Of a stretch of DNA of 64,000 nt, positions 25,684-35,440 are shown in pieces. This DNA comes from Anaerohalosphaera lusitana (GTDB taxonomy: Bacteria; Planctomycetota; Phycisphaerae; Sedimentisphaerales; Anaerohalosphaeraceae). A program made the position numbers and the translations under genes. A model generated the notes under the pieces. That model searched no databases, was not told the DNA's origin, and saw only the letters and a program-made list of their open reading frames with translations. The stretch lies in NCBI RefSeq assembly GCF_002007645.1, contig NZ_CP019791.1:558001-622000 (forward strand), written 5' to 3'. Numbering within the stretch: the first letter of the stretch is position 1; each line of letters begins with the position of its first letter.

Positions 25684-27078
25684 ATGGCAGGTACGCAAAC
25701 GGGTGATGATCTGGAAAAAGCTTTAGCGTTCTTTGAACGTGCTGAGGAAGTTGCGGCCTCTGATAATTTCGATTATGCGATCGAGATGTATCTTGAGGGG
25801 TTACGGCGGGCTCCCGATGCGCTTGAGCAGGGGCATTTGCCTTTGAGGCAGCTTGCACTGAAAAGGCAGGCTCGCGGGGGCAAAAAGCCGACTGTTGTGG
25901 AAAAAATGAAGCATATGGGGGGCAAGACGCCGGTCGAGGAGCTGGTCAACGCGTCGTATCTGTTCGCGAAGGATCCTGATAATACGCACTATGCGGAGAC
26001 GCTGCTCAAGGCGGCTGTCAAGGGGAACTACCGCAGGACGGCGGAGTGGATCGCTCAGCTCGTGTTCGAGGCGAATCGGGCCAGCGAGAAACCTTCTTTT
26101 GCAACTTATATGCTTTTGAAGGACTGTTATATTAAGCTGCAGCAGTTCGGGATGGCGGTTTCGGCATGCAGGCACGGTGTGCAGATGAAGCCTAACGACG
26201 AGGCGCTGCAGTTGGAACTGCGGAACTTGTCGGCGCAGATGACTATGCAGAAGGGCAAGTATAACGGCAAGGGTGATTTTACCGGATCGATCAAGGACAG
26301 GGAAAGGCAGCAGGAGTTGATCGAGGCGGAGAGGCCGAGGCATTCAGAGGATAAAAAGAAGGAGGTGGTCAACCAGGCGCGGGCTGCATACAAGGAGAAT
26401 CCGGATAGCGTGGATAACATTGTTTCGCTTGCCGATGCGATGTTTGGGCTTGGTACGGCGCAGGGGCATAACGATGCAATTCTCTTTCTGAAAAGGGCTT
26501 ACGAGAAGAAAGGCGAGTTTGCGATCAAAAAACGGTGGCACGAGCTGAAGATGAGGCGGCTTCGGATCCTGATACAGTTGGCGAAGACGAAGGCCAAGCA
26601 GGAGCCGGAGAACGCGAAACGGCGTCAAGATGTGATGGCGCTGGCGGAGCAGTATAATAAGGAAGAGTTGCGTTACTGGGAAGCGTGCGTGGAGCACTAT
26701 CCGACGGACCTGAGGATGAAGTATGATTATGGTATCTGTCTTATCAAGAACGGGCTGTATGATGAGGCAATTCCGGTGCTTCAGGAGGCCCAGCGGGAGC
26801 CGGGTAAGCGGGTCGCGGCGATGGATGAGACGGGATTGTGCTTCTTTTTGAAGGGCTGGTACCAGGATGCGATAGATATTTTTCAGGAAGCGTTCAGGCT
26901 TTGCGAGGTCAGGGACAGCGACCTGGCAAAAGACATAAGATACAATCTGGCAAGGAGTTATGAAGAGGATGGGCAATCTGAAAAGGCTCTGGAATACTAT
27001 CGAAAGCTCGCTCAGTTAGATTTTAAATACAAAGATGTCAGCCAAAGGGTTGAAAATCTCAGAAAATCTGGTAAATAG
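25684..27078 (+). CDS. TPR-repeat protein
   Basis: 464 residues, soluble, no signal peptide. Helical repeats run throughout, clearest as DNFDYAIEMYLEGLRRAPDA near the start and NGLYDEAIPVLQEAQ / KGWYQDAIDIFQEAF / QSEKALEYYRKLAQLD near the end. A charged middle (residues 215-260) is rich in Lys and Glu. Such proteins scaffold other proteins; the partner is unknown. GGAG at 25668 lies 12 bases from the start. rpsT follows after 98 bases. Confidence 0.8.
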   Translation: MAGTQTGDDLEKALAFFERAEEVAASDNFDYAIEMYLEGLRRAPDALEQGHLPLRQLALKRQARGGKKPTVVEKMKHMGGKTPVEELVNASYLFAKDPDNTHYAETLLKAAVKGNYRRTAEWIAQLVFEANRASEKPSFATYMLLKDCYIKLQQFGMAVSACRHGVQMKPNDEALQLELRNLSAQMTMQKGKYNGKGDFTGSIKDRERQQELIEAERPRHSEDKKKEVVNQARAAYKENPDSVDNIVSLADAMFGLGTAQGHNDAILFLKRAYEKKGEFAIKKRWHELKMRRLRILIQLAKTKAKQEPENAKRRQDVMALAEQYNKEELRYWEACVEHYPTDLRMKYDYGICLIKNGLYDEAIPVLQEAQREPGKRVAAMDETGLCFFLKGWYQDAIDIFQEAFRLCEVRDSDLAKDIRYNLARSYEEDGQSEKALEYYRKLAQLDFKYKDVSQRVENLRKSGK

Positions 27079-27176
27079 ATAGGTTCGGACTCCGGTGCGC
27101 GTGCGGCGGAGCACTGTTTTGAGACAACCTCTCAGTGAAATGAGTATATATAGTTGGAACGTTTTAGGAGTTAACA

Positions 27177-27443
27177 GTGGCGCATTCTTTATCGGCCAAA
27201 AAAAGAGTCAGGCAGAACGCTAAGAGAAACGCGAGAAATCGCGGTCGCAAGGGAGCCTTGAGAAAGCAGATCAAGACATTCGAGGTACTTGTTAAGGAAG
27301 GCGATGCCGCAAAGGCACAAGAGCAGTATAAACTTGTGGAAAAGCTGCTGGACAAGCTGTCCTGCACTCCCACACTGCACAAGAACACGGCTTCAAGGAT
27401 GAAGAGTCGTCTTGCCAAGCAGCTCAACACGCTTGCGAGTTAA
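27177..27443 (+). CDS. rpsT: 30S ribosomal protein S20
   Basis: 88 residues, very basic. MAHSLSAKKRVRQNAKRNARNR is the conserved start and LHKNTASRMKSRLAKQLN the conserved end of S20, which binds 16S rRNA early in 30S assembly. The start is GTG 27177 with TAGGAG six bases upstream. Confidence 0.97.
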   Translation: MAHSLSAKKRVRQNAKRNARNRGRKGALRKQIKTFEVLVKEGDAAKAQEQYKLVEKLLDKLSCTPTLHKNTASRMKSRLAKQLNTLAS

Positions 27444-27470
27444 CCCTTAGCGGGGTTTTGTAGAAATTGG

Positions 27471-27509
27471 AGGCGTCTGGCCGATTATACGGTTAGGCGC
27501 CTTTTTTTA
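27471..27509 (+). terminator. Rho-independent terminator after rpsT
   Basis: Imperfect AGGCG...CGCCT stem followed by seven T, 20 bases before rnr. Confidence 0.82.
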
Positions 27510-27529
27510 TTCAATTTTAGGTATATTGT

Positions 27530-29755
27530 ATGATAGAAGCACTTAAAAAGCAGATCCTTAAATATATGAGCCGGCGTGACTATGTGCCGACGCCTCCGGA
27601 CAAGATGCGCAAGGCGATGTCTGTGCCGGAGAATCTGGAATATGAGTTTGAGGATGCTTTCAAGGAGCTTCGTGAATCCGGCAAACTGGTGGTGGGCAGC
27701 GGCAATGTCGCGCGTCTGCCTGCGATGGGCGGCAGGGTGAAGGGAACTTTTCAGGCGAATCCGAAGGGGTTCGGGTTCGTGATACCGGACGAGGCGAATC
27801 GGTATGGCGATCTGTTCATTCCGACTGAGAACCGTGCGAACGCGATGTCGGGCGATAAAGTGATCGCAAAGCCTATGAAGCGAGGCAGGAGGCAGGGCGA
27901 GATACGGTATGCGGGCATTATCGTGAAGGTGCTCGAACGCGGGACCAAGCGGGTCGTGGGTAATTTGCGGAAGGTGGGAGATGAGTGGCAGGTGATGCCG
28001 GACGGGTCGGATTATGTCGATCCGGTGATAATTGACGATGTGGGGGCGAAGAATGCGCGTGAGAACGACAAGGTCGTCGTGGATATTATCGTGTATCCGA
28101 CGTTTACAGAGCTTGCGCGGGGTGCGATCGTGGAGGTGCTGGGACGTGCGGGACAGTATGACGCGGAGATAAAGGCGACGATAGAGCAGTATGACCTGCC
28201 GGAGGAATTTACCGAGGAGCATCTGGACCAGGCCCGGGATGCGGCGGCGAAGTTTGCCGAGACCGCGGACGGGGGGCGTGAGGATATTACGGATACTGTG
28301 CTGGTGACGATCGATCCGCCTGATGCGCGGGATTTTGACGATGCGATCAGCCTGAAGCGATTGGGCGACGAAACGTGGGTGCTGGGGATACATATTGCGG
28401 ACGTGAGCACGTTCGTGGGGATGGATTCACCGCTGGATGTTGAGGCGAAGGAGCGGGGAAACAGCGTTTATCTGCCGGGGAAGGTAATCCCGATGCTTCC
28501 TGAGATACTCAGTAACGGGATATGTTCGCTGCAGCCGGGGCAGAAGAGGTACGCGAAGAGCGTGTATGTTACGTATGACCGGGACGGCAATGTTCAGGGG
28601 CGGGAATTTGCGAACAGCCTGATCGAAAGCAGCGAGAGGCTGACATATGAGCAGGCTGACAAGATAATCAAGGGCGATACATGCGGATTCTCGGCGGAGG
28701 TCGTTGCGCTGGTGAAGGATATGGAGGTGCTGGCGCGGGCGATCGAGGCAAGGCGGAAAAAGGCGGGCATGCTGCATCTGGATCTGCCGGAGACGGAGCT
28801 GGAACTGAACGAGGAGGGGCAGGTGGTGGACGCTCATCCGGCGGACGACAGCTACCCGCATACGATAATCGAGATGTTCATGGTGGAGGCGAACGAGGCG
28901 GTGGCGTCGCTGCTGGACCGGTTCGATGTGCCTTTTATCAGGCGTATTCACCCGGATCCGGAGCCGGCGAAGGCAAAAGAGCTGTCGCGGTTCGTGAAGA
29001 TATGCGGCTTCAAACTGCCGAAAAAGCTGGATCGATCGGAGATGCAGGACCTGCTGGAGGCAGTGAAGGGGACAAGTTACGAGTTTGCGATTAATATGCA
29101 TGTGCTGCGGAGTCTGCAGAAGGCGGAGTATTCGCCGCTGCATATTGGGCATTTTGCGTTGGCGTCGAAGCATTACTGCCATTTTACGAGCCCGATCAGG
29201 CGGTATGCGGATCTGACGGTGCATCGGCTGCTGCAGTGTTATCTGGAGAACCGGCTGAATCAGATCGGGCTGGAAGAAGTTCTGCCGCCGGGCGAACTTA
29301 CGGAACTCGGCAGTCATATAAGCTTTACGGAGCAGCAGGCTGCGAGAGCTGAGGACGACTTGAAGACTGTGCTGATCCTGGAGATGCTCAGCAGTCGGCT
29401 CGGCGATGAGATCGACGGGGTGGTGAGCGGTCTGACCGGGTTCGGGATATTCGTGCAGTGCCAGAAATACGGGGTCGAGGGACTGGTGGATTTCGGTGAT
29501 CTGGGGATGGATTACTGGAAATTCGATCAGAAGAACCAGGCAGTTGTGGGCAAGCATACCGGCAAGGCCGTGCGGGTTGGTGATTCGATGCGTGCGAAGA
29601 TCGTGGCTGTGGATGTGCCTGCGAGGAGGCTCACGCTGGCGCCGGTGAAGATGCTGGTAACGGAAAGGCCGAAGCAGAAGTTCAGTAATGGCGGTAAAAA
29701 GGGCAGAAAAGGGCGCCGAAAGGGGCGACGCAAGAAGAGCAAGGGTCGGCGGTAG
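27530..29755 (+). CDS. rnr: ribonuclease R
   Basis: 741 residues. Order of domains: helix-turn-helix-like N-terminus, cold-shock OB folds (FQANPKGFGFVIPD near residue 77), the RNB catalytic domain with DPPDARDFDDA (metal-binding aspartates, about residues 263-273), an S1 domain (VVSGLTGFGIFVQ) and a Lys/Arg-rich tail (KKGRKGRRKGRRKKSKGRR). It is a processive 3'-5' exoribonuclease that can degrade structured RNA. Confidence 0.96.
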   Translation: MIEALKKQILKYMSRRDYVPTPPDKMRKAMSVPENLEYEFEDAFKELRESGKLVVGSGNVARLPAMGGRVKGTFQANPKGFGFVIPDEANRYGDLFIPTENRANAMSGDKVIAKPMKRGRRQGEIRYAGIIVKVLERGTKRVVGNLRKVGDEWQVMPDGSDYVDPVIIDDVGAKNARENDKVVVDIIVYPTFTELARGAIVEVLGRAGQYDAEIKATIEQYDLPEEFTEEHLDQARDAAAKFAETADGGREDITDTVLVTIDPPDARDFDDAISLKRLGDETWVLGIHIADVSTFVGMDSPLDVEAKERGNSVYLPGKVIPMLPEILSNGICSLQPGQKRYAKSVYVTYDRDGNVQGREFANSLIESSERLTYEQADKIIKGDTCGFSAEVVALVKDMEVLARAIEARRKKAGMLHLDLPETELELNEEGQVVDAHPADDSYPHTIIEMFMVEANEAVASLLDRFDVPFIRRIHPDPEPAKAKELSRFVKICGFKLPKKLDRSEMQDLLEAVKGTSYEFAINMHVLRSLQKAEYSPLHIGHFALASKHYCHFTSPIRRYADLTVHRLLQCYLENRLNQIGLEEVLPPGELTELGSHISFTEQQAARAEDDLKTVLILEMLSSRLGDEIDGVVSGLTGFGIFVQCQKYGVEGLVDFGDLGMDYWKFDQKNQAVVGKHTGKAVRVGDSMRAKIVAVDVPARRLTLAPVKMLVTERPKQKFSNGGKKGRKGRRKGRRKKSKGRR

Positions 29756-29812
29756 AAGTGCGCTATAAAGGTCGAATTCTTGTGATGGATGGTTTGTCGG
29801 GGAGTTCGTTTC

Positions 29813-29841
29813 TTGACAATGGGGTGTCGGTTTGACATACT
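29813..29841 (+). promoter_or_regulatory. probable promoter of efp
   Basis: TTGACA (29813-29818), 17 bases, CATACT (29836-29841), about 145 bases before the efp start, implying a long leader. Confidence 0.5.
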
Positions 29842-29985
29842 TGCGGCGTTAAGTAGATGCTATATCAGGGATTTAGCCGATTTTTGTTATGTCGCTTGGG
29901 ATGGCGGCGGGACTGGCTGGCGTGTGCCTGGTAGAGGAAATAGAAAGCAGTGTTTTTAATATTTGTATGTATCGGAGTATAACCC

Positions 29986-30540
29986 ATGAAAGCATCTGAC
30001 ATGAAAAAGGGTCAGACCGTCACGGTGGATGACAAGCTGTATGTCGTCGTGGATTATCAACACGTCAAGCTCGGCAAGGGCGGGGCGGTTTATCAGACGA
30101 AGCTCAAGGGTCTGGAAGACGGCGGGACCCGGAATATCCGTCTGCGGGCCGACGAGAATGTCGAAGAGGCTTATCTCGACAAGAGGAATTATGAGTATCT
30201 GTATTCGTCGGCTGATGAGCATGTGCTGATGGACACGGAGAATTTCGAGCAGATCATGCTGGATGATGACGCGTTCGGTGACGGGCCGAAATATCTAAAG
30301 CCCAATGAGCAGCTCAAGGTGAGCATGTATGAGGGTCGGCCGGTGGTTGTCGAGCTGCCGAACACGGTTGATCTGGAAGTTACCGAGACCGCGCCGGAGA
30401 TCAAGGGTGCGACGGCGACGAATCAGTACAAGCCTGCGACGGTCGAGACCGGTTACGAGCTGCAGGTTCCGCCTTTTATCAAGGTGGGCGATGTGGTTCG
30501 TGTCGACACCCGCAGCGGTGAGTACGTTACGCGGGTTTAG
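29986..30540 (+). CDS. efp: elongation factor P
   Basis: 184 residues, normal length: a KOW-like domain I and two OB domains. It rescues ribosomes stalled on polyproline. The loop that reaches the peptidyl-transferase centre is KLGKGGA, with K31 at the tip, the residue modified in many bacteria. The usual proline before GKGG is a leucine here. No modification enzyme gene is nearby. Confidence 0.95.
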   Translation: MKASDMKKGQTVTVDDKLYVVVDYQHVKLGKGGAVYQTKLKGLEDGGTRNIRLRADENVEEAYLDKRNYEYLYSSADEHVLMDTENFEQIMLDDDAFGDGPKYLKPNEQLKVSMYEGRPVVVELPNTVDLEVTETAPEIKGATATNQYKPATVETGYELQVPPFIKVGDVVRVDTRSGEYVTRV

Positions 30541-30947
30541 GACGTGATGCTCTTTGTGATAATTTAATATTGCTCTGCGATTGGACGGTTTGCGGCTGGC
30601 GTATAAACAAGGAGTCGCTTCGCGAGGTTTTTTTTAAGCTGGATCCCGGATCGAAGTCCGGGATGACAACTTTGGGTGCCGCTCGTGTTTTGTTGGCTGC
30701 ATGCGTTTGGTAGATGAGCTGTTGTTTTTGCTTGCGGGTGCGGTTGGCGTTTCGTTCACTGGATCCCAATTTGAGATGACAGAGGTGCGCTGGATGTTTT
30801 GGGCGTTCATGCGTGCTCGTCGTGTTCTCTGGGTCCGCCTGAGGCGGATGACAATGCGGTGCGGTTACCGATGTTTGTGCGATGGTTGGTTGCGGGGTAT
30901 TTTGATTTCGATTTTGAAAATTGGTTTAGATACGGTGCTTGAATACG
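30541..30947. other. non-coding stretch with degenerate short repeats
   Basis: No gene. It contains three copies of a short palindrome-like element (see 30639-30853). Confidence 0.55.
30639..30853. repeat. three degenerate copies of a GGATCC...GGATGACA element
   Basis: Copy 1 at 30639-30668 starts CTGGATCCCGGAT and ends GTCCGGGATGACA, folding as CCCGGA/TCCGGG. Copy 2 (30759-30781) and copy 3 (30827-30853) keep the ends CTGGATCC / GATGACA and CTGGGTCC / GGATGACA with altered centres. Similar short palindromes are scattered in many bacterial genomes. Confidence 0.65.
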
Positions 30948-33900
30948 ATGCCTATTGCTAAGATAAGTTCTGCTTTACAGAAGATATTCGGTTCACGGAA
31001 TGAGCGCGTGCTTAAGAGGCATTGGCGTCTGGCTGAGCGGGTCAAGGAGCTGGAGCCGCAGTTTCAGCAAATGAGCGACGGTGAGCTCAGTGCGCAGACG
31101 CAGAAGTTCAAGGACCGGCTTGCGGCGGGTGAGCGGACTGAGGAGATATTGCCGGAGGCGTTCGCGACGATACGTGAGACGTCGGACCGGCATCTTGGGT
31201 TTCGCAATGCGCTGCTGGATCAGTACGAGTTTGACGCGTCGAAGCTGGACGGGCATACGCGGAAGATATATGACGAGCTGAAGGCGAAGGTAGACGAAGG
31301 TGCGGATGTGCATGATCTGGATGTGCCGGTGGAGTTCAACGCGGTGATCCGGGAGCTGTATCCGGAGTCTCGGCCGCCGTTTCGGTTCAGGCATTTCGAT
31401 GTGCAGGTGATCGGCGGACATGTTCTGTACGAGGGTTCGATCGCTGAGATGGCGACGGGTGAGGGTAAGACGCTGGTGGCAACTCTGGCGGCTTACGTTG
31501 TGCATCTGACGGGACAAAAGGTTCACGTGATCACGGTTAACGATTATCTTGCGAAACGTGATGCGGACTGGATGCGTCCGGTGTTTGCGGCGATGGGTCT
31601 GACCGTCGGTGCGATACAGGGGGATATGGATACGTCGGGGGCGGCAAGGCGCGAGCAGTACGAATGTGACATTACATACGGAACGAACAACGAGTTCGGA
31701 TTCGATTATCTGCGCGACAATATGAAGACATCGCTGGATCGGATGGCGCAGGGGCCGTTGGAGTATTCACTGATCGATGAGGTGGACTCGATCCTGATCG
31801 ACGAGGCGAGGACGCCTTTGATCATTTCCGGGCCGGCGGTTGACGATGTGAATCGGTATCGCAAGGCGGACAGTGTGGCGCGGGAGCTTATGCGTCTGCA
31901 GAGCGGGCGTATGAATCTCAAGTCGCGAGCCGATGCGGCGGAGCGGAAGCTGGCGAATGCCCAGGGTGAATATTCCGAGGCGAAAAAGGCCAAGGATGAT
32001 GCGCGAATGCAGAAGGCGCAGAAGGTGGTCGACGAGACCCAAGAAGAGATCCAGCAACTCGAGGCGCAGGTCGAGCAGACGACGGAATACTTTGAGATCG
32101 AGTATGATCGCAAGGCTGTGCATCTGACGCATGACGGAATCAGTGCGGCGCAGGACATTGCGGGGGTCGGCTCGTTCTATACTGGTTCGAATATCGAATG
32201 GCCTCACATGCTGGAGCAGTCGCTGCGGGCGCATGTGGTGTTCGAGCGCGAGAAGGATTACGTTGTCAAGGACAACAAGGTCGTGATCGTAGACGAGTTC
32301 ACGGGGCGGCTTATGGAAGGTCGGCAGTGGTCGGACGGATTGCACCAGGCGGTCGAGGCGAAGGAAGGCGTGAAGATCAAGGAGGAGAGTCAGACGCTGG
32401 CGACTATCACGCTGCAGAACTTTTTCAAGTTGTATGATCAGATCGCGGGCATGACGGGTACGGCTATAACTGAGGCTGGGGAGTTTCTGAGTATTTACGG
32501 GTTGGACGTGGTTGTGATACCGACGAATCGGCCCCTAGTTCGTGATGACCGGCAAGATCTGATCTACAAGTCGATGGCGGAGAAGTTCAACGCGATCGTC
32601 GATGAGATATACGAGGTGAGCAGTGCGGGTCGGCCTGTGCTGGTTGGTACGATCAGTATCGAGAAGAGTGAGGCGATATCGCGGGCACTGACGAAGAAGT
32701 ACAATGTCGATCACGAGGTGCTTAACGCCAAGCAGCATGCTCGTGAGGCTGTGATCGTAGAGAAGGCCGGCTGTCAGCATAAAAGGCGTGACGGCAAGGC
32801 GGTTGGTAACGTGACGATCGCGACGAACATGGCGGGGCGTGGTACGGATATTAAGCTTGGGCCGGGCGTGGCGGAGATCGGCGGGCTGCATATTGTCGGT
32901 ACCGAACGGCACGAGGCGAGACGGATCGACAATCAGCTTCGCGGTCGTGCGGGTCGGCAGGGCGACAAGGGTTCGAGTCAGTTTTTCCTGTGCTTTGATG
33001 ACGATCTGATGCGGCTGTTCGCGCCGGAGTGGACGGTCAAGGCGCTGGCGTGGATCGGCTGGGAAGAAGGGCAGCCGATCTATCACGGCAGGATCAGCAA
33101 GGGGATCGAGAAGGCGCAAAAGAAGGTTGAGGAGCGGAACTTCGAACAGCGTAAGAGTCTGCTGGATTATGACGAGGTCATGGACTATCAGCGGAAGATC
33201 TTTTATAAGCGGCGCAGGCAGCTTCTGAGGGGCGAGGGGCTCAAGTCACTGATAATGGAGATGATCGAAAGGCAGATCGACACGGGCAGCGCGAATATGC
33301 TCAGCGAGGAGTATCGCTGGAACTGCGCGGTCGAGTGGGCGCGGTCGCAGTTCGGTGTTGATCTTGCGGTGCGGGATATCGAAGGCAGTAAACCTGAGGA
33401 GATCGAAGAGGTTATCAAAGAGCTTGCCAAGAAGAACGTTGCGAATGAGATTTCGCTTTCGCTTGGTGAATACCTGGAGGACTATTCTGACAAGGCGACG
33501 TGGAAGGTTGATTCGCTTTGCAAGTGGGCGATGAGCAAGTTCGATGCGAATCTGTCCGCGAACAAGCTGCGGGACATGGAGGTGGAAGATATCGAGCGGT
33601 CTGTTATCGATGCGGCGTGTGCGCAGGTCGAGAACCAGGATTATTCGCAACTCGGTGAGTTTCTCGAAGAGGGATTCGGCGTGCGGCTGTTTGCGCAGTG
33701 GGTCGGTTCCAAGTTCGATATCAAGGTTGATGTGGAAGAGCTTGAAGGGCTCAAGGCGGACGAGGTGAAGGCCAAGCTCAACGAACGTGTTGCGGAGAAG
33801 TATGAGCAGCGTGAGATCGAATACCCGGTCGAGTTTGCGATGAATATGGTGTTTGGCGGGGCGGAGGTGAATATCTACGGCTTCGAGAAGCTGGCTGAGT

Positions 33901-34625
33901 GGGCTAACAAGCGGTATGGCTGTGAGCTGGAAGCGGAGAAACTCGGTGAGATGAAGCCGAAGGAAATTTACGAGATGCTGGTCGAATACAGCGATTCATA
34001 TCATAAGGGTCGGCTCGAAGAAGAGATCAATGGTAAAATAGACGGCGGCGCGGATGCGTCGGAAGTTGCGGCCTGGGCGAAGGAACGGTTCGATGCTGAT
34101 GTCGATGTCGACGAGCAGACGAGTATAGAGGCGATTCGCGAGAAGGTGCTGGAGGCTGGTCGCGGGTTCCTGCGTAAAGAGCTGACGGATCTGGAGAAGT
34201 ATGTGCTGCTGCAGATCTATGACGGGACGTGGAAGGATCATCTGTATTCGATGGACCATCTCAAGGAGAGCATCTTCCTGCGTGCGTTTGCGGAGAAGGA
34301 CCCGAAGATCGAGTACAAGCGTGAAGGTTTCCGGATGTTCAACGAGATGCTGGAGCAGATCGAGGACAAGGTGACGGATGTGATCTTGAAGGTGCGGCTG
34401 ACGCCGAAGACACAGCAGCGTCGGTCCGTATGGAACGTGAGCAATACGAGCCACGACTCGGTCGGGCAGTTCTCTATGGCACAGAAGCAGAGGGCGGCAG
34501 CTCAGGCACCGCAGGGCGAGGTGAAGGTCAAGACGATCGTAACAGATGAGCGGAAGGTTGGCAGGAACGAGCCGTGTCCGTGCGGCAGCGGAAAGAAGTA
34601 TAAGAAGTGCTGCGGGCGTGGGTAG
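30948..34625 (+). CDS. secA: preprotein translocase ATPase SecA, enlarged form
   Basis: 1225 residues, against about 900 in E. coli. The motor is intact: MATGEGKTLVA (Walker A), IDEVDSILIDEA, TNMAGRGTDIKLG, HEARRIDNQLRGRAGRQGD. The C-terminal zinc motif CPCGSGKKYKKCC, which contacts SecB and the membrane, is present. Two insertions explain the length: a charged coiled-coil (about residues 310-385) in the preprotein cross-linking domain, and roughly 300 residues in the helical scaffold region (nucleotides about 33290-34190) made of five diverged units of about 60 residues with a W-A-x3-[FY] motif. A TTG start at 30939 would add three residues. SecA drives export of signal-peptide proteins. Confidence 0.95.
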   Translation: MPIAKISSALQKIFGSRNERVLKRHWRLAERVKELEPQFQQMSDGELSAQTQKFKDRLAAGERTEEILPEAFATIRETSDRHLGFRNALLDQYEFDASKLDGHTRKIYDELKAKVDEGADVHDLDVPVEFNAVIRELYPESRPPFRFRHFDVQVIGGHVLYEGSIAEMATGEGKTLVATLAAYVVHLTGQKVHVITVNDYLAKRDADWMRPVFAAMGLTVGAIQGDMDTSGAARREQYECDITYGTNNEFGFDYLRDNMKTSLDRMAQGPLEYSLIDEVDSILIDEARTPLIISGPAVDDVNRYRKADSVARELMRLQSGRMNLKSRADAAERKLANAQGEYSEAKKAKDDARMQKAQKVVDETQEEIQQLEAQVEQTTEYFEIEYDRKAVHLTHDGISAAQDIAGVGSFYTGSNIEWPHMLEQSLRAHVVFEREKDYVVKDNKVVIVDEFTGRLMEGRQWSDGLHQAVEAKEGVKIKEESQTLATITLQNFFKLYDQIAGMTGTAITEAGEFLSIYGLDVVVIPTNRPLVRDDRQDLIYKSMAEKFNAIVDEIYEVSSAGRPVLVGTISIEKSEAISRALTKKYNVDHEVLNAKQHAREAVIVEKAGCQHKRRDGKAVGNVTIATNMAGRGTDIKLGPGVAEIGGLHIVGTERHEARRIDNQLRGRAGRQGDKGSSQFFLCFDDDLMRLFAPEWTVKALAWIGWEEGQPIYHGRISKGIEKAQKKVEERNFEQRKSLLDYDEVMDYQRKIFYKRRRQLLRGEGLKSLIMEMIERQIDTGSANMLSEEYRWNCAVEWARSQFGVDLAVRDIEGSKPEEIEEVIKELAKKNVANEISLSLGEYLEDYSDKATWKVDSLCKWAMSKFDANLSANKLRDMEVEDIERSVIDAACAQVENQDYSQLGEFLEEGFGVRLFAQWVGSKFDIKVDVEELEGLKADEVKAKLNERVAEKYEQREIEYPVEFAMNMVFGGAEVNIYGFEKLAEWANKRYGCELEAEKLGEMKPKEIYEMLVEYSDSYHKGRLEEEINGKIDGGADASEVAAWAKERFDADVDVDEQTSIEAIREKVLEAGRGFLRKELTDLEKYVLLQIYDGTWKDHLYSMDHLKESIFLRAFAEKDPKIEYKREGFRMFNEMLEQIEDKVTDVILKVRLTPKTQQRRSVWNVSNTSHDSVGQFSMAQKQRAAAQAPQGEVKVKTIVTDERKVGRNEPCPCGSGKKYKKCCGRG

Positions 34626-34722
34626 CAGTTTTAACCGGGAGAAAAACAGTTCTGAAAATCGTATCAAAATATATTTCCTGAAAAATGCTTGACTTGGGAG
34701 TGGAGAATTAGTAAGTTGCTGC

Positions 34723-34739
34723 TAATGATAATCGTTATC
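34723..34739. promoter_or_regulatory. Fur box upstream of fur
   Basis: TAATGATAATCGTTATC, close to the Fur consensus, 140 bases before the fur start and just after a possible TTGACT -35 element (34689-34694). It suggests autoregulation by iron. Confidence 0.75.
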
Positions 34740-34880
34740 AATAAGCAGGTTCACTGCTGAATTTCTGTTTTCAGGCGAGTTTGCTTGTTCTGATCGAAGC
34801 GTAGAGTCTCGATCAGGGTTCTCGCTCAAAACCGAAATTGTCTTGATGTTATTTATACTTACTTTGGATGAGGAATTTTT

Positions 34881-35330
34881 GTGGGCCGATTGCTTGAGGA
34901 ATCGAAAGTACGGTTTGATGAATATCTTAGAGATAAGAACCTGCGGCGTTCTGCTCGGCGGGATAAGGTTGTCGATGCGTTTTTGCGGACTGAGCGGCAT
35001 TTGAGTATACAGGAACTGTATGATCTGGTTCGCAAGAAAGACAAGGACATCGGATATGCGACGGTTGCTCGGGCAGTGGGACTCATGACCGAGGCCGGGC
35101 TTTGCAGGGAGGTCGATTTTGGTGAGGGACTGACGCGGTATGAGCATGAGTATGGGCATGAGCATCATGATCATCTTGTTTGTACGGGCTGCGGAGCCTT
35201 TGTAGAAATATACAGCCCTAAGCTGGAGCGGCTGCAGGCTAAGCTGGTGGAAGAGCATGGTTATGTGGAAGAGTCGCATAAGCTGAATATTTTCGGGATA
35301 TGTCCGAAATGTCAGAAAAAGCAGAAGTAG
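34881..35330 (+). CDS. fur: ferric uptake regulator (Fur family)
   Basis: 149 residues from GTG 34881. It has a winged-helix N-terminus (RRDKVVDAFLRTERHLSIQELYDLV) and a C-terminal dimerisation domain with the metal site HEHHDH and two Cys pairs (CTGC and CPKC), as in Fur/Zur/PerR. Five nearby boxes match the iron-responsive Fur consensus, so Fur is the most likely specificity. After its TAG stop the same frame continues with a strongly basic 13-residue stretch (GKARKKKSKKRKR) before TGA. Confidence 0.88.
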   Translation: MGRLLEESKVRFDEYLRDKNLRRSARRDKVVDAFLRTERHLSIQELYDLVRKKDKDIGYATVARAVGLMTEAGLCREVDFGEGLTRYEHEYGHEHHDHLVCTGCGAFVEIYSPKLERLQAKLVEEHGYVEESHKLNIFGICPKCQKKQK

Positions 35331-35422
35331 GGCAAGGCTAGGAAAAAGAAGAGCAAGAAGCGCAAACGGTGAATGACTGTAAGATTTTGATGCGGCAATC
35401 TGCGCATTTCTTTTTAGCTGAC

Positions 35423-35440
35423 GTAATGATAATGATTATC
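35423..35440. promoter_or_regulatory. Fur box
   Basis: GTAATGATAATGATTATC, a near-consensus site 93 bases after the fur stop. Confidence 0.75.

Noticed and set aside
28427-29557. A long open frame on the minus strand
   Set aside because: It lies within rnr, whose domains are unmistakable.
30939-30947. TTG start for secA
   Set aside because: ATG 30948 is nine bases later, and nothing favours TTG.
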